NCBI GenBank assembly: GCA_011053245.1
Contig: DRGS01000074.1
Location: forward strand, 1-18,773
Length of the DNA: 18,773 nucleotides
From: Phycisphaerales bacterium
Lineage (GTDB): Bacteria; Planctomycetota; Phycisphaerae; Sedimentisphaerales; Anaerohalosphaeraceae
Reading direction: 5' to 3'
Of the stretch, positions 6,545 to 13,449 are shown piece after piece. The first letter of the stretch is position 1; every line of letters begins with the position of its first letter. The translations under genes and the position numbers were made by a program. The notes beneath the pieces are model-generated. The model was not told where the DNA came from, ran no database searches, and was given only the letters and a program-made list of their open reading frames with translations.

Positions 6545-8206
6545 ATGTTGTTGTCAATTATTGCGGCTGTGTCATACGGCGGCTATGTATCAATTATAAA
6601 ACTTATCGTTTATGTGGCGATGTTCTTTGCGTGGATGCCGGTAGTTAACTGGGTCCACAAGGATACTCAGTCTGTTCGCACGAAGGTTAGGTTATGGACG
6701 CTTGCCATTGTTCTTTCCGGGGGCATCTCACTGCTGGTCTGGCTTTTGGCCCCTCTTTTCATCATTGGTTTATTGGTATATATCATCGCTATCGGTGCAA
6801 CTCTGGTGGTCTATGTTATTCACCGCAATTCGATAGTAGCGGATTTTGAAAAAATAGGCACGCTCTCTTCGATAAAGAATATTTTCGTTAATGAGGATAA
6901 GAAGCTGATGAAGCTTAGCCGTGGTATGCGTTTTATTACCGCCAACGGTAATGAGGTTCCTCTTCCTCGCCCCAAAAGCCCTGAGTCTTTCGGTTTTGGC
7001 GTTCTGTGTGAGGTAACTGAAGACGCGATCTGGCGACGTGCCAGCGATATAATCTTTCAGCCTCAGCAGCAGGAATACAGCGTCATATATAAAATTGACG
7101 GTGTCATAGCGAAACAGCCCGGTCGAACTCGTGAAGAGATCGATCATCTTATTTATTATATAAAACAGCTTGCGGATCTTGATGTCAAGGAAAAGCGTAA
7201 ACCTCAGATAGGCCCCTTTTCGATAGTGACGGAGTCTGGTAAGATGGCCTGGGAGGTTGTGACGGCAGGCTCTACCGCGGGCGAGCAACTTGTAATGCGA
7301 AAATGCGAGCAGTACTCGGCGATAAAATTAGATGACCTTGGACTTAATCCCTCGCAATTGAAGGCATTGAAGAGTGTTCGTGATGTTAGCAGTGGGGTTA
7401 CGATCATATCCGGACCTGAGAAAAGCGGTGTTACGACGACACTCTACGCGATGATCCGTAACCATGATCCGTTTATGAACGGCATCAATATGCTTGAGCG
7501 GAAACCTGCTGCCGTGCTTGATAATATTACTCAGCATGAATACACGTTGAGTGATACCGGTGGTAAGAGCTATTCTGAGACACTTCGAACGATCCTTCGT
7601 ATGGGGCCCGATATTGTCGGTGTGGGCGAATGCGAGGATGCCGAGCTGGCTCAAATGTCTGCAAAGGCAGCGAAGGATGGCAAGATCATGCACATAACTA
7701 TGAATGCCAACAGTGTTGTACAGGCAGTTGCTAAATGGATCAAACTGGTAGGCGACCGCAACCTTGCCGCTGATACGTTAACGGCTGTGATCAACCAGCG
7801 AATTATTCGTAAGTTATGCGATGATTGCAAACAGGCGTATAAGCCGAATCCCGATCTTCTGCGGAAGTTCAATATTCCATCCGATAAGGTCGAGGTGTTT
7901 AACCGAGTCGGTGAGATAGAATACGATAAACACGGCAAACCTTTACTCTGCGAGAAATGCCAGGGTACGGGGTTCTATGACAGGACGGCGATCTTTGAGT
8001 ATATTCTGTTGGATGACGCGCAGCGAACCGCCATCAAACAAGCCAAATCTCTTCAAGACATAGCGGGCAGTTTCCGTCGAGCCGGTATGCTTTACATCCA
8101 GGAAGAATCCATCAAAAAAGTAGCTACTGGAATAACCGCTATCAATGAAGTGATCCGTGAGCTTTCGACTAATTCGCAGACTGCCGGTAAAGACGGCAAG
8201 AAGTAA
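6545..8206 (+). CDS. Membrane-anchored GspE/PilB-like protein with degenerate ATPase motifs (predicted pseudo-ATPase)
   Basis: 553 residues. The N-terminus has three hydrophobic segments (about residues 3-34, 48-70, 71-92), which GspE/PilB normally lacks. A recognisable GspE N2 region follows (RRASDIIFQP, YKIDGVIAK, residues 164-190), then the ATPase domain. Walker A reads GPEKSGVTTT (290-299), with valine 296 where lysine is expected. The Asp box is LERKPAAV (318-324 region) instead of VEDPVE. Walker B reads PDIVGVGECED (355-365), keeping E362 but losing the usual RD. The His box reads IMHITMNAN (381-389), lacking the LHT histidine. The Zn-type cysteine pairs are kept (C425/C428, C469/C472), as is the C-terminal domain. 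The frame is open throughout and preceded by GGAG 7 bases before ATG 6545, so it is not a decayed gene. ATP hydrolysis looks unlikely; a structural or regulatory role with the adjacent PilT is inferred. Confidence 0.85.
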   Translation: MLLSIIAAVSYGGYVSIIKLIVYVAMFFAWMPVVNWVHKDTQSVRTKVRLWTLAIVLSGGISLLVWLLAPLFIIGLLVYIIAIGATLVVYVIHRNSIVADFEKIGTLSSIKNIFVNEDKKLMKLSRGMRFITANGNEVPLPRPKSPESFGFGVLCEVTEDAIWRRASDIIFQPQQQEYSVIYKIDGVIAKQPGRTREEIDHLIYYIKQLADLDVKEKRKPQIGPFSIVTESGKMAWEVVTAGSTAGEQLVMRKCEQYSAIKLDDLGLNPSQLKALKSVRDVSSGVTIISGPEKSGVTTTLYAMIRNHDPFMNGINMLERKPAAVLDNITQHEYTLSDTGGKSYSETLRTILRMGPDIVGVGECEDAELAQMSAKAAKDGKIMHITMNANSVVQAVAKWIKLVGDRNLAADTLTAVINQRIIRKLCDDCKQAYKPNPDLLRKFNIPSDKVEVFNRVGEIEYDKHGKPLLCEKCQGTGFYDRTAIFEYILLDDAQRTAIKQAKSLQDIAGSFRRAGMLYIQEESIKKVATGITAINEVIRELSTNSQTAGKDGKK

Positions 8207-8242
8207 TGCCCTTATTTGGTATAACAATTAATTATTTTTTAC

Positions 8243-8252
8243 AAGGATCCTT
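8243..8252. promoter_or_regulatory. Palindromic ribosome-binding site (first copy)
   Basis: The perfect palindrome AAGGATCCTT includes the AAGGA Shine-Dalgarno element and ends 5 bases before ATG 8258. The identical 10-mer precedes the TetR gene at 12240-12249. Confidence 0.35.
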
Positions 8253-8257
8253 ATAAT

Positions 8258-9376
8258 ATGTTGGGCGCAATTTCGATAATAATAATTACTCTTTTGACGA
8301 TTTCGTATTTTTATCTTAAATGCTCGGTTCTAAAATCGTTCGCTACAGTAATGGCAGCGATATTAGGGCTTATTATTGCTTTTAGCTACTATGAAGGTCT
8401 GGCTGACATGCTGATATCTCGCGGTCACGTCAGTCAATGGGCTCAGGGATTTATTTTCTTTCTTCTTTTTGTCTTAAGTTTTGCTCTGATCCGGGTCGGT
8501 ACCGATTATGTTGTAGGCGCAAATATCAGCTTTGGCGAAGTGAGTACGAGGATCACGGCGGTTATCGCAGGCATACTAACCGGAATGATCATCTCAGGTG
8601 TTTTTGTGATCACTATAGCACTGCTGCCTGTCCGGAAGAGTTTCCCTTACGCGCGATTCGGCGAAGAGATCAATACAAGGAAGCCTGATAAGGTTATGCT
8701 CAATGCCGACGGTTTTGTTGCGGGTTTTTTCGGCTGGGTAAGTAAGGGGTCGCTTAGCTGCGGCAAAAGTTTCGATGCGCTACACCCTGATTATGTGGAC
8801 GGCCTGCACCTCAATCGCGTCAAACCCACAGAACCGGAGTATGACAAAAGAAGAAAGAAACCGGATCCGATCAAAGTTTTGACGACCGCATCAAGTGAGT
8901 CTATCATTCTTCCGAAAAAATACGGAGTGCGAATCAAAGATTTTGGCGATCACAGCCGGATCGTAGTGAAAGTTGGGATAAAGGGACGTGAGATCGCAGA
9001 TGGCGGAGCCGCAGACAAAGATAAAAATGTATATTTTGCCCTGTCACAGGTACGTCTGATCTGCAAGGCAAAGGGGGCATCAACGGGAACATCCGGTAGT
9101 AGTATTGTCGTTTATCCGGATAAATATAAACTCGCCGGTAAGCCGCTTGCCAAAGAGCCGGGTCTTGATGAGGTAATTAAGTTTTCACGGAATGAGTTCA
9201 ATAAAAGGGGAGTGGCCTGGATCGATATCGCTTTCAACGTGCCGGACAATATGCAGGCGGCATTTCTCGGATTCAAGAACAATACTATCGTGGAACTTCC
9301 GAAACCGGTTGAGAGCAACAATGAAGTCGAGCGTGAACTTGCGGCTGAAATACGTGGTGAATCAAAAAAGAAATAA
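8258..9376 (+). CDS. CvpA-like four-helix membrane protein with a soluble C-terminal domain of unknown function
   Basis: 372 residues. Four hydrophobic segments (about 3-19, 28-45, 64-82, 99-122) in CvpA-family style; the third and fourth frame GTDYVVGANISFGEVSTRIT, and ITAVIAGILTGMIISGVF resembles the CvpA glycine-rich helix. CvpA proteins are associated with colicin V export and envelope functions, but their mechanism is poorly known. A C-terminal domain of about 250 residues follows (VRIKDFGDHSRIVVKVGIKG and WIDIAFNVPDNMQAAFLGFK), with alternating strands that suggest a beta-rich fold and a charged tail; I do not recognise it. It is the third gene of the run after the 5272 promoter, 51 bases after the GspE-like gene. 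The AAGGA before ATG 8258 lies in a palindrome (8243-8252) with a rather long spacer. Confidence 0.7.
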   Translation: MLGAISIIIITLLTISYFYLKCSVLKSFATVMAAILGLIIAFSYYEGLADMLISRGHVSQWAQGFIFFLLFVLSFALIRVGTDYVVGANISFGEVSTRITAVIAGILTGMIISGVFVITIALLPVRKSFPYARFGEEINTRKPDKVMLNADGFVAGFFGWVSKGSLSCGKSFDALHPDYVDGLHLNRVKPTEPEYDKRRKKPDPIKVLTTASSESIILPKKYGVRIKDFGDHSRIVVKVGIKGREIADGGAADKDKNVYFALSQVRLICKAKGASTGTSGSSIVVYPDKYKLAGKPLAKEPGLDEVIKFSRNEFNKRGVAWIDIAFNVPDNMQAAFLGFKNNTIVELPKPVESNNEVERELAAEIRGESKKK

Positions 9377-9402
9377 TGTCAGTGTGAAAACGCTATGGCA
9401 TT

Positions 9403-9552
9403 TCAGGCACACATCACTATATCTTCGAGATCGATCTCTATTAGATGTTCGAGGTAAAGGTCCAGTTCTTCTTTTCTGAACTGTGCAAGGAATTCCGGCT
9501 TTGCGCCTCTGTTGATCTCCATGATATAATCGATAATTTCTCTCTTGCTCAT
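9403..9552 (-). CDS. Small conserved-looking hypothetical protein, 49 residues
   Basis: Reads right to left from ATG 9552 to the stop at 9403. The ATG is preceded by GGAG with a 7-base spacer on this strand. The peptide begins MSKREIIDYIMEINRGAKPE and continues FLAQFRKEELDLYLEHLIEI, an amphipathic helical design with regularly spaced hydrophobic residues and no membrane segment or signal peptide. The frame extends upstream to 9669, but that part is less protein-like and has no better start. The gene converges on the CvpA-like gene. The pattern (IN...FL..F....L..YL.HL) recalls small uncharacterised proteins of planctomycetes, from memory only. No function can be assigned. Confidence 0.6.
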   Translation of the reverse strand: MSKREIIDYIMEINRGAKPEFLAQFRKEELDLYLEHLIEIDLEDIVMCA

Positions 9553-9908
9553 TTGTGCGCTCCGTAACCTTATGAATGACTGTTTGTTCTGTTTAGGGTA
9601 TCGGACGTGAGGCGAAAAAATCTTGAATGCGTTGTGATAGAGTGTAATACCGTGTGTTTTTTTCGACACCCCATATATCCACTCTTATTGCATTTTAGCA
9701 CTGTATATTGGGGGGGACAGGTTGACAGCTATGAATATTTGTCGAAGGTCCAATAATATCACATGTAAAAGTTAGTGAAGGGTGGCAAAAAAAATAATTT
9801 TTTTCAATTTTTCTGACACAGCTAGTAAAAATAACCTCTTGCGGGGTAAAGGGATAGTTTCTATTATTGGGAACCGTTGCTATGTTCGAGCGTACTTGAG
9901 GTGTACTA
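9553..9908. other. AT-rich intergenic stretch upstream of divergent genes
   Basis: 356 bases between the small minus-strand gene and the radical SAM gene; no further gene is supported. Visible items are a run of seven G (9710-9716), an A8-TAA-T7 inverted repeat (9787-9804) that could form an A/T-only hairpin or cruciform, and a weak promoter-like pair TTGCGG (9839-9844) / TATTAT (9862-9867) with a 17-base spacer ahead of the radical SAM gene. Promoters for both flanking genes should lie here, but none is convincing. Confidence 0.5.
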
Positions 9909-10925
9909 ATGTATGAAATTTCAGATAATATCTATAATCGCCCGCTTGGGCGTGATGAAACGAAGTTGAAGGTTTGGCGTTATGCCGGGCTGATGGTGAC
10001 TTACCGGTGTCCTGCTGCATGCGAGTTTTGCTATTACAACTGTTCTTCGGAAAAGGGTGGTTTGATGGCTGTTGAGACCGCGATTTCGGCATGGAGGTCT
10101 TTGCGGATGCTTGCAGGGGAAAACGCGAAGGTGCATATTACGGGTGGTGAGCCGTTTCTTTATTTCGACCGTGTGATGGATATACTCAATGAGGGGCAAA
10201 AGCGTGAACTCGGAGGTGTGGACTCAGTTGAGACGAATGGATACTGGGCAACGGATCGGAAGATCATTGAAAAAAGGCTGAGGTTGCTGGACGGTGCGGG
10301 TCTTGAGCGACTTAAGATAAGCTGGGATCCGTTTCACGCCGAGTACATCGATATCGATTGCGTCAGGCGATTAGCTGAAGTTGCAGAGGAAATTTTGGGA
10401 GCGGAGCGTGTTCTTGTCCGGTGGGCGAAATATCTTGACGAACCGGTTAAGATGAAAGGGGAGTTGCTGGAGGAGAGGATAAAGGGGTATCGGGCGGCTG
10501 TTGCCGATTATCCTTGTCGATTTACGGGTCGCGGGGCGGGGCAGCTTGGCGATCTTTTTGCCAGTACGCCAATTGAAGCTCTCCGGGGCAAGAATTGCAA
10601 ATCGGCGTTTTTGTCGTCTAAAGGGGTACATATCGATCCTTACGGGAATGTTTTCAGCGGGCGTTGCAGCGGGATCATCATTGGAAATGTGGAAGAAAAG
10701 CCGCTTGAGAGAATATGGGCAGAATTTGATCCGTCGGAAATGGACTTAATTAGCCAACTTTTCGAGGGCGGTCCGACGGGTGTTGCAGAGAAAATAGCAA
10801 ATAGCCGATATAAGACCAAGACAATGTACGCTGGAAAATGTCACTTTTGTAACAATTTGCGACAATTTTTCTTTGACAACGGCGAAAATAAAAGGATAAT
10901 CGGGCCTTGTGATTGTTATATATAG
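9909..10925 (+). CDS. Radical SAM enzyme with cysteine-rich SPASM-like C-terminus
   Basis: 338 residues. The radical SAM 4Fe-4S motif CxxxCxxC is at C34, C38 and C41 (RCPAACEFCYYNC), followed by the SAM-binding VHITGGEP (75-82) and an ETNGYWA strand-loop. The C-terminal half carries C203, C230, C253, C311, C314, C334 and C336. NCKSAFLSSKGVHIDPYGNV then RCSGIIIGNV is the usual layout of a SPASM/twitch auxiliary-cluster domain, and KCHFCNNL plus GPCDCYI may hold a further cluster. Such enzymes modify peptides or proteins, or act on small molecules; the substrate cannot be read here. ATG 9909 is preceded by GAGG 6-7 bases upstream. The Ser/Thr kinase gene starts 21 bases after its stop, so the two are probably co-transcribed. 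Confidence 0.87.
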   Translation: MYEISDNIYNRPLGRDETKLKVWRYAGLMVTYRCPAACEFCYYNCSSEKGGLMAVETAISAWRSLRMLAGENAKVHITGGEPFLYFDRVMDILNEGQKRELGGVDSVETNGYWATDRKIIEKRLRLLDGAGLERLKISWDPFHAEYIDIDCVRRLAEVAEEILGAERVLVRWAKYLDEPVKMKGELLEERIKGYRAAVADYPCRFTGRGAGQLGDLFASTPIEALRGKNCKSAFLSSKGVHIDPYGNVFSGRCSGIIIGNVEEKPLERIWAEFDPSEMDLISQLFEGGPTGVAEKIANSRYKTKTMYAGKCHFCNNLRQFFFDNGENKRIIGPCDCYI

Positions 10926-10946
10926 GTTATACTTTAGGATATAGAC

Positions 10947-12188
10947 TTGTCATCAAATGATTCAACCAATCAGGATACTATCTTTGGCCGGATGGCTATA
11001 GAGCAGAATCTTTGCACCGAGAACGAGATCCAGAAGTGCGAAGATAGACGACAGTCGCTGAGCAGCGAAGTGCCGATGACCTTAGAGGAACTTCTGCTCA
11101 AGCACGGTTATCTTACGGAGACACAGGCAGACCGACTCAAGGGCAGTATCACCGAGAGCAAGGGCGAAGCCGGTCGTATACCGGGGTACAAGGTTCTGGG
11201 TAAACTCGGATCGGGTGCGATGGCGGTTGTTTACAAAGCCAAACAATTGAGCCTTGACCGGACGGTAGCGATCAAAGTGCTTCCGCATCGTTTCAGTGAA
11301 AAGCCCAACTATATAACACGGTTCTACAAAGAAGGGAAACTGGCTGCCAAACTTAATCACAACAATATCGTTCAGGCGATCGACGTTGGCGAATCTGGCG
11401 GTCTTTACTATTTCATAATGGAATATGTCGAGGGCAAAACACTTTACGATGACCTTTCCAAGGGTAAGGTGTTCGCCGAAGACGAGGCCCTTGGTATTGT
11501 AATCCAGCTTGCCAATGCACTCCAACACGCTCATGCCCACGGTCTTATACATCGTGACGTCAAACCCAAGAATATCATGATCAACAAGCAGGGTATAGTG
11601 AAGCTGGCTGATATGGGTCTGGCTCGCGAAACGTCTGACATCAAAGCGGCAAAAAGCGAAAAGGGCAAAGCGTTCGGGACGCCTTACTATATCGCTCCCG
11701 AACAGATCAGGGGCGAGTTGAACATTGACGGTCGCGCCGATATCTATGCACTTGGCGCTACCTTGTTCCATATGGTTACGGGGCGGGTACCGTTTGATGC
11801 CAAATCGCCGTCGGAAGTGATGCGAAAACATCTCAAGGAAGTTCTGACGCCGCCGGACCATATCAATACTGCGCTTTCGGCTGGGATATCGGAAGTCATC
11901 GAAGTTATGATGGCCAAGAAACTGAAGGATCGCTACAATAGTATCGAGGCTGTTCTTGCGGACCTGAAAGCCGTTCAGGAGGGCCAGGCACCGCTTCGAG
12001 CGCGACAAAAGTTCAGCATGGAAAACTTAGGACAGTTGGAACAAGGTATGGCGGTCGAGATAGAGAGCAATGAGGACAAGGTCTATAACGAGGATACGAT
12101 CACGAAGTACAAGGTTGGCGTCGTTATCCTTGGCGCTCTTATTGCCCTGCTCCTGGTAGTGCTGTTTTTCATGACAGTCGGTGACTAA
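10947..12188 (+). CDS. Transmembrane Hanks-type Ser/Thr protein kinase with N-terminal MshEN-like motif pair
   Basis: 413 residues from the TTG at 10947 (AGGA 7 bases upstream). Residues about 12-66 contain two similar units, FGRMAIEQNLCTENEIQ and LEELLLKHGYLTETQADRL, like the paired 24-residue motifs of GspE/MshE N-terminal domains. The kinase domain (about 80-345) has the glycine-rich loop GKLGSGAMAVVYKAK (85-99), lysine in VAIK (K110), catalytic IHRDVKPKNIM (201-211, D204), DMG in place of DFG (222-224), and an APEQ activation-segment end (250-253). A single membrane helix at about 390-410 leaves only three residues behind it, so the kinase faces the cytoplasm as a tail-anchored protein without a sensor domain outside. 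All catalytic residues are present. It follows the radical SAM gene by 21 bases. Confidence 0.93.
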   Translation: MSSNDSTNQDTIFGRMAIEQNLCTENEIQKCEDRRQSLSSEVPMTLEELLLKHGYLTETQADRLKGSITESKGEAGRIPGYKVLGKLGSGAMAVVYKAKQLSLDRTVAIKVLPHRFSEKPNYITRFYKEGKLAAKLNHNNIVQAIDVGESGGLYYFIMEYVEGKTLYDDLSKGKVFAEDEALGIVIQLANALQHAHAHGLIHRDVKPKNIMINKQGIVKLADMGLARETSDIKAAKSEKGKAFGTPYYIAPEQIRGELNIDGRADIYALGATLFHMVTGRVPFDAKSPSEVMRKHLKEVLTPPDHINTALSAGISEVIEVMMAKKLKDRYNSIEAVLADLKAVQEGQAPLRARQKFSMENLGQLEQGMAVEIESNEDKVYNEDTITKYKVGVVILGALIALLLVVLFFMTVGD

Positions 12189-12239
12189 ACCCAAGCTCTC
12201 TCAAACGACCGTTGCTGCCAATCCAATCGCAATGTAATG

Positions 12240-12249
12240 AAGGATCCTT
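12240..12249. promoter_or_regulatory. Palindromic ribosome-binding site (second copy)
   Basis: The same AAGGATCCTT palindrome as at 8243-8252, ending 6 bases before ATG 12256 of the TetR gene and carrying its ribosome-binding AAGGA. Confidence 0.35.
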
Positions 12250-12255
12250 TAAGCT

Positions 12256-12837
12256 ATGCCAAGAGTCGCAACCGACACAAAGAATCGGATCATGCAGGTT
12301 GCCCGGAGTCTTTTCAGTACGCACGGGTGCGAAAGCACAACGCTTGACGATATTCTGATGGCAAGCGGTGTTACAAAGGGGGCGTTTTATCACTATTTCA
12401 AGAGTAAGGAATCGCTGTGCGAAAGCGTCCTGGATGAGGTTGTCGAAGATTATCAACGTCTTGCCGAATCGATCGACGATGATCTTGAGCCGATAGAACA
12501 ACTACGGGGACTGTTGAGAAAAATCGTGGAACTTAACGCCTCCGGGGAATGGGTCAACTGCAAACTGATCCTTCGATTTTCGACAAGTTCATTCGAATCG
12601 CATCCTAATGTGCAGCGCCGAATAAAAAACTTCTGGCAATGGCAGAGTTCACTTTACGAAGAACTGATCGAAAAGTGCCGACAGGCCGGGCAGATAAATA
12701 CGGATGTCGACGCGAAAATGCAAACGCATCTGTTGATCTCATCGCTGGCTGGGACGGTAATGCTCGAAAAGGCTGCGCCGGATCAGGCATCGTTAGGGGA
12801 ACTTTGCGATACTATTATAAAACTTCTACAATCGTAA
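12256..12837 (+). CDS. TetR/AcrR-family transcriptional regulator
   Basis: 193 residues. The N-terminal helix-turn-helix is typical: TKNRIMQVARSLFSTHGCES then TTLDDILMASGVTKGAFYHYF (about residues 8-48), with the recognition helix ending GAFYHYFKSKESL. The C-terminal ligand-binding half is helical (IEQLRGLLRKIVEL, NFWQWQSSLYEELIEKCRQAG) and its effector cannot be predicted. The gene lies 67 bases after the kinase stop and 14 bases before gmhA; no operator-like inverted repeat of convincing length was seen around it. AAGGA inside the palindrome at 12240-12249 is its ribosome-binding site. TetR proteins usually repress neighbouring genes, so the cluster it belongs to is a possible target. Confidence 0.93.
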   Translation: MPRVATDTKNRIMQVARSLFSTHGCESTTLDDILMASGVTKGAFYHYFKSKESLCESVLDEVVEDYQRLAESIDDDLEPIEQLRGLLRKIVELNASGEWVNCKLILRFSTSSFESHPNVQRRIKNFWQWQSSLYEELIEKCRQAGQINTDVDAKMQTHLLISSLAGTVMLEKAAPDQASLGELCDTIIKLLQS

Positions 12838-12851
12838 TACTGGAATAAAGT

Positions 12852-13424
12852 ATGGACATGAAGCCAAAAGTCATTGATTCGATAAAAACTCATAAGGATC
12901 TGGTCGCTGCGTTCGAAAAGAATTGCGTCGGCAGCGTGGTATCGGCGGCGGAGATGATAATCAAATCTATCAAAGCCGGTGGGTGCGTTTATATCTGCGG
13001 CAATGGCGGGTCGGCGGCCGATGCTCAGCACATAGCGGGCGAGCTTGTCGGGAGGTTTCTAAAGGACAGGAAAGCATTGCCGGCGGTTGCGCTTACGACG
13101 GATACTTCGCTTATTACGGCTATCGGTAACGATTACGGATTCGATGATATATTCCGGCGACAGGTCGAAGGACTCGTAGGAGCGGATGATGTGTTGTGGG
13201 CATTTTCCACAAGCGGAACTTCAAAGAACATTATCGCCGCCGCCCAACTCGCAAAGGATAAGCAGGCGGCAGTACTAGCCTTTACGGGACGCCCAGACTC
13301 CGCACTCGAAAAGATCGCCGATGTAACCATAGCCATCAACGCCCCATATTCAGCACCAGCGCAGGAAATCCACCAGTTAGCTTATCACATAATCTGCGAC
13401 CTGGTCGAAAGTGCCCTCTGCTGA
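12852..13424 (+). CDS. gmhA: Phosphoheptose (sedoheptulose-7-phosphate) isomerase, SIS domain
   Basis: 190 residues. Converts sedoheptulose 7-phosphate to D-glycero-D-manno-heptose 7-phosphate, the first step toward ADP- or GDP-heptose for lipopolysaccharide core or other glycans. The phosphosugar loop YICGNGGSAADAQHIAGELV (48-67), TTDTSLITAIGNDYGFDDIF (82-101), the second loop STSGTSKN (119-126) and the C-terminal QEIHQLAYHIICDLVE (171-186) are all present. H60, E64, Q171 and H179 correspond to the zinc/catalytic positions known in E. coli GmhA. ATG 12852 has a weak ribosome-binding site, and ATG 12858 is an in-frame alternative. No other heptose-pathway gene lies in the window. DiaA-like SIS proteins are relatives, but the motif pattern favours GmhA. 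Confidence 0.92.
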   Translation: MDMKPKVIDSIKTHKDLVAAFEKNCVGSVVSAAEMIIKSIKAGGCVYICGNGGSAADAQHIAGELVGRFLKDRKALPAVALTTDTSLITAIGNDYGFDDIFRRQVEGLVGADDVLWAFSTSGTSKNIIAAAQLAKDKQAAVLAFTGRPDSALEKIADVTIAINAPYSAPAQEIHQLAYHIICDLVESALC

Positions 13425-13449
13425 AATTGACAGGGGACGAGAGAACTGT

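Noticed and set aside
9376..9420. Imperfect GTGTGAAA / TTTC...CACAC hairpin as a terminator between convergent genes
   Set aside because: It has a short stem, a three-base bulge, a long loop and no following T-run.
9787..9804. A8-TAA-T7 inverted repeat as an intrinsic terminator
   Set aside because: The stem is A/T only with no GC-rich part, and there is no gene just upstream on either strand for it to terminate.
11082..12008. 308-codon minus-strand frame opposite the kinase gene
   Set aside because: It has no recognisable domain and lies wholly antisense to a kinase with complete motifs, so it is a shadow frame.
13411..13449. GTG start for the thioredoxin-fold gene inside gmhA
   Set aside because: It would add 13 polar residues before the first membrane helix; ATG 13450 fits the helix and has GAGAG upstream.
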